Origin: Gammaproteobacteria bacterium
GTDB lineage: Bacteria; Pseudomonadota; Gammaproteobacteria; Steroidobacterales; Steroidobacteraceae
Direction of reading: 5' to 3'
Assembly: GCA_947452065.1 (NCBI GenBank)
Contig: CANGBB010000001.1
Span: forward strand, 186,001 to 250,000
DNA: 64,000 nt
Shown here in pieces: positions 62,351 through 64,000 of the stretch; within the stretch, counting starts at the first letter, position 1, and every line of letters begins with the position of its first letter. Position numbers and translations under genes: made by a program. The notes under the pieces were generated by a model, which did not search any database, was not told the DNA's origin, and saw only the letters and a list, made by a program, of their open reading frames with translations.

Positions 62351-63790
62351 ATGAGTAATGAGTCTGCGGTGGGTGCCGGATCCAACGGCTTGATCTACAA
62401 CGATGCCGTGGTCCGAAACTTCGCGATCATGACCGTGGTCTGGGGCATCGTCGGCATGCTCGTCGGTGTGATCATCGCCGCCCAGCTGATCTGGCCTGAC
62501 CTGACCTACGGTATCCCCTTCCTGAGTTACGGCCGACTTCGGCCGTTGCACACCAACGCCGTCATCTTCGCCTTTGGCGGTTCGGCACTGTTTGCCAGTT
62601 CGTACTACTGCGTGCAGCGCACCTGCCAAGCGAGACTGTTCGGTGGTTCACTGGCGGCATTCACCTTCTGGGGCTGGCAGCTGGTCATTGTGCTGGCCGC
62701 CATCACCTTGCCGATGGGTATGACCAGCGCCAAGGAATATGCCGAGCTGGAATGGCCCATTGATGTGCTTATCGCAGTGGTCTGGATTGCCTATGCGGTG
62801 GTTTTTCTGGGCACTTTGGCCCGGCGCAAAGTGAAGCATATCTATGTCGCCAACTGGTTCTTTGCGGCCTACATCATCACCATCGCAGTCTTGCATGTGG
62901 TGAACAGCGCGGAGATTCCGGTCACTCTCACCAAGTCCTACTCAGCCTATGCAGGCACTGTGGATGCGATGGTGCAGTGGTGGTACGGACACAATGCGGT
63001 GGGTTTCTTCCTGACCGCTGGTTTCCTCGGCATGGTGTATTACTTCGTGCCCAAACAGGCCGGCCGGCCGGTGTATTCCTACCGTCTGTCGATTGTGCAC
63101 TTCTGGGCGCTGATCTCGGTCTATATGTGGGCCGGTCCCCATCATCTGCATTACACCACGCTGCCGGACTGGGCCCAGTCACTGGGTATGGTGTTCTCGC
63201 TGCTGCTGTTGGCGCCGAGCTGGGGCGGAATGATCAACGGCATCATGACGCTCTCTGGCGCCTGGCATAAGTTGCGTACCGACCCGATCCTCAAGTTCAT
63301 GATCGTGTCGTTGTCGTTCTACGGCATGTCGACCTTCGAAGGACCGATGATGTCGATCAAGACGGTCAATGCACTGTCGCATTACACGGACTGGACCATC
63401 GGGCATGTGCATTCCGGCGCGCTGGGCTGGGTGGCGATGATCAGCATCGGATGCATTTATTCACTGATACCGCGACTTTATGGACGCTCTGGCATGTGGA
63501 GCACGCGCCTGATCGACTGGCATTTTTGGACCACCACCATCGGCATTGTGCTGTACATCGCCGCCATGTGGATCGCTGGTGTGATGCAGGGTCTGATGTG
63601 GCGCGCCACCAATCCGGACGGCACGCTGACCTACACCTTCGTCCAGGCACTGGCGGCGACGCACCCGTATTACATCGTCCGCTTCATCGGTGGTCTGCTG
63701 GTACTCAGCGGCATGTTCCTCATGCTGTACAACGTGCGCCGCACTATCGCCGGCGAGCGCGCGGATTCTCTGACGCCGCTGGCAGCCTGA
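62351..63790 (+). CDS. ccoN: cbb3-type cytochrome c oxidase subunit I
   Basis: Catalytic subunit of the high-affinity cbb3 terminal oxidase (heme b, heme b3-CuB) in the inner membrane. The 479 residues show twelve helices and the metal ligands: His in [21 protein letters not shown] (CuB His), [15 protein letters not shown] (CuB His pair) and [14 protein letters not shown] (heme His pair). Start ATG 62351 follows GGAGG by four bases. ccoO begins 22 bases after the stop, giving the usual ccoNO(QP) order; the rest is beyond the window. Confidence 0.97.
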   Translation: MSNESAVGAGSNGLIYNDAVVRNFAIMTVVWGIVGMLVGVIIAAQLIWPDLTYGIPFLSYGRLRPLHTNAVIFAFGGSALFASSYYCVQRTCQARLFGGSLAAFTFWGWQLVIVLAAITLPMGMTSAKEYAELEWPIDVLIAVVWIAYAVVFLGTLARRKVKHIYVANWFFAAYIITIAVLHVVNSAEIPVTLTKSYSAYAGTVDAMVQWWYGHNAVGFFLTAGFLGMVYYFVPKQAGRPVYSYRLSIVHFWALISVYMWAGPHHLHYTTLPDWAQSLGMVFSLLLLAPSWGGMINGIMTLSGAWHKLRTDPILKFMIVSLSFYGMSTFEGPMMSIKTVNALSHYTDWTIGHVHSGALGWVAMISIGCIYSLIPRLYGRSGMWSTRLIDWHFWTTTIGIVLYIAAMWIAGVMQGLMWRATNPDGTLTYTFVQALAATHPYYIVRFIGGLLVLSGMFLMLYNVRRTIAGERADSLTPLAA

Positions 63791-63812
63791 AGCGAGCACC
63801 AGGAAGCGCATC

Positions 63813-64000
63813 GTGAATCACGACATCATCGAGACCCGTACCGGCCTGCTGGGCGTGCTCATTGCCATCGTCATCAGTATTGCCGGCCTGGTGGAAATCG
63901 TGCCGCTTTTCTTTTCCAGTCAGGTCACCCGTCCGGCGCCTGGAATCACACCGTACCCGGCACTGGCTTTGGAAGGGCGCGATATCTACATCCGCGAGGG
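63813..64000 (+). CDS. ccoO: cbb3-type cytochrome c oxidase subunit II, 3' truncated by window edge
   Basis: The visible 62 residues are the N-terminus of CcoO, the membrane-anchored monoheme cytochrome c subunit: a single helix (LLGVLIAIVISIAGLVEIV), then PLFFSSQVTRPAPG and the family motif LEGRDIYIREG that directly precedes the heme CxxCH site outside the window. The GTG start at 63813 has AGGA eight bases upstream; the protein N-terminus MNHDIIE is typical. It lies 22 bases after ccoN, and its position after that gene confirms the call. Confidence 0.93.
   Translation, partial: MNHDIIETRTGLLGVLIAIVISIAGLVEIVPLFFSSQVTRPAPGITPYPALALEGRDIYIRE

Overview
The window is one contig piece of a GC-rich gammaproteobacterial chromosome. 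The phylum-level call rests on conserved neighbourhoods: metG divergent from mrp/apbC, purN-purM next to hda, nth beside an rsxB-like gene, rimI followed by prfC, and valS-holC-pepA divergent from lptF-lptG. The homodimeric-type AceE, an E3 that carries its own lipoyl domain and a lone rsxB beside nth point towards Xanthomonadales/Nevskiales/Steroidobacterales-like lineages, but genus cannot be fixed by eye. No rRNA, tRNA, insertion sequence, prophage or CRISPR array was recognised. Gene density is very high, with many ATGA/GTGA/TGATG stop-start overlaps.

Layout. 1-7 kb: end of murI, metY, nadC (no usual start codon) behind a PuuD-like membrane gene, monothiol glutaredoxin, then a coupled minus-strand set of M17 aminopeptidase, pyrC and rnt. 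7-13 kb: aceE-aceF-lpd, a pyruvate dehydrogenase operon with three lipoyl domains. 13-20 kb: MOSC protein, nth, rsxB-like ferredoxin, rhomboid protease, metG, mrp, dcd. 20-27 kb: carbonic anhydrase, LOG-family nucleosidase, MFS carrier, DUF3108 protein, purN-purM, CDP-alcohol phosphatidyltransferase, hda, WrbA-like flavoprotein. 27-34 kb: proS, pssA, family 4 uracil-DNA glycosylase, rimI, prfC, UMF1-type transporter.

34-39 kb is the least ordinary part: an exported DUF6152-type protein, an exported tandem ABM-domain protein, two paralogous diheme cytochromes c and, between them on the other strand, a Tat-exported TRAP-type binding protein with no membrane subunits nearby. I read it as an undescribed periplasmic redox module. 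39-51 kb: valS-holC-pepA, nitronate monooxygenase-like gene, lptF-lptG running into an ATP/ADP-translocase-like carrier and a two-component system, and a PsiF-repeat protein. 51-56 kb: a five-gene lipid-modification operon (CFA-like methyltransferase, DUF1295, lipocalin, FAD oxidoreductase, DUF1365), then an Old Yellow Enzyme. 56-64 kb: ppsA with a decayed divergent ppsR pseudogene, CitE-like lyase, etfB-etfA, and the start of a cbb3 oxidase operon (ccoN, partial ccoO), indicating a respiratory, microaerobically competent organism.

Besides the 34-39 kb module, the observations most worth following up are the ppsR remnant, the absent canonical start of nadC, several genes (valS, metG, prfC, pssA and the CDP-alcohol transferase) whose -10 boxes sit 6-9 bases before the start codon with no Shine-Dalgarno sequence (predicted leaderless mRNAs), and the lptFG/ATP-ADP-carrier/two-component operon.
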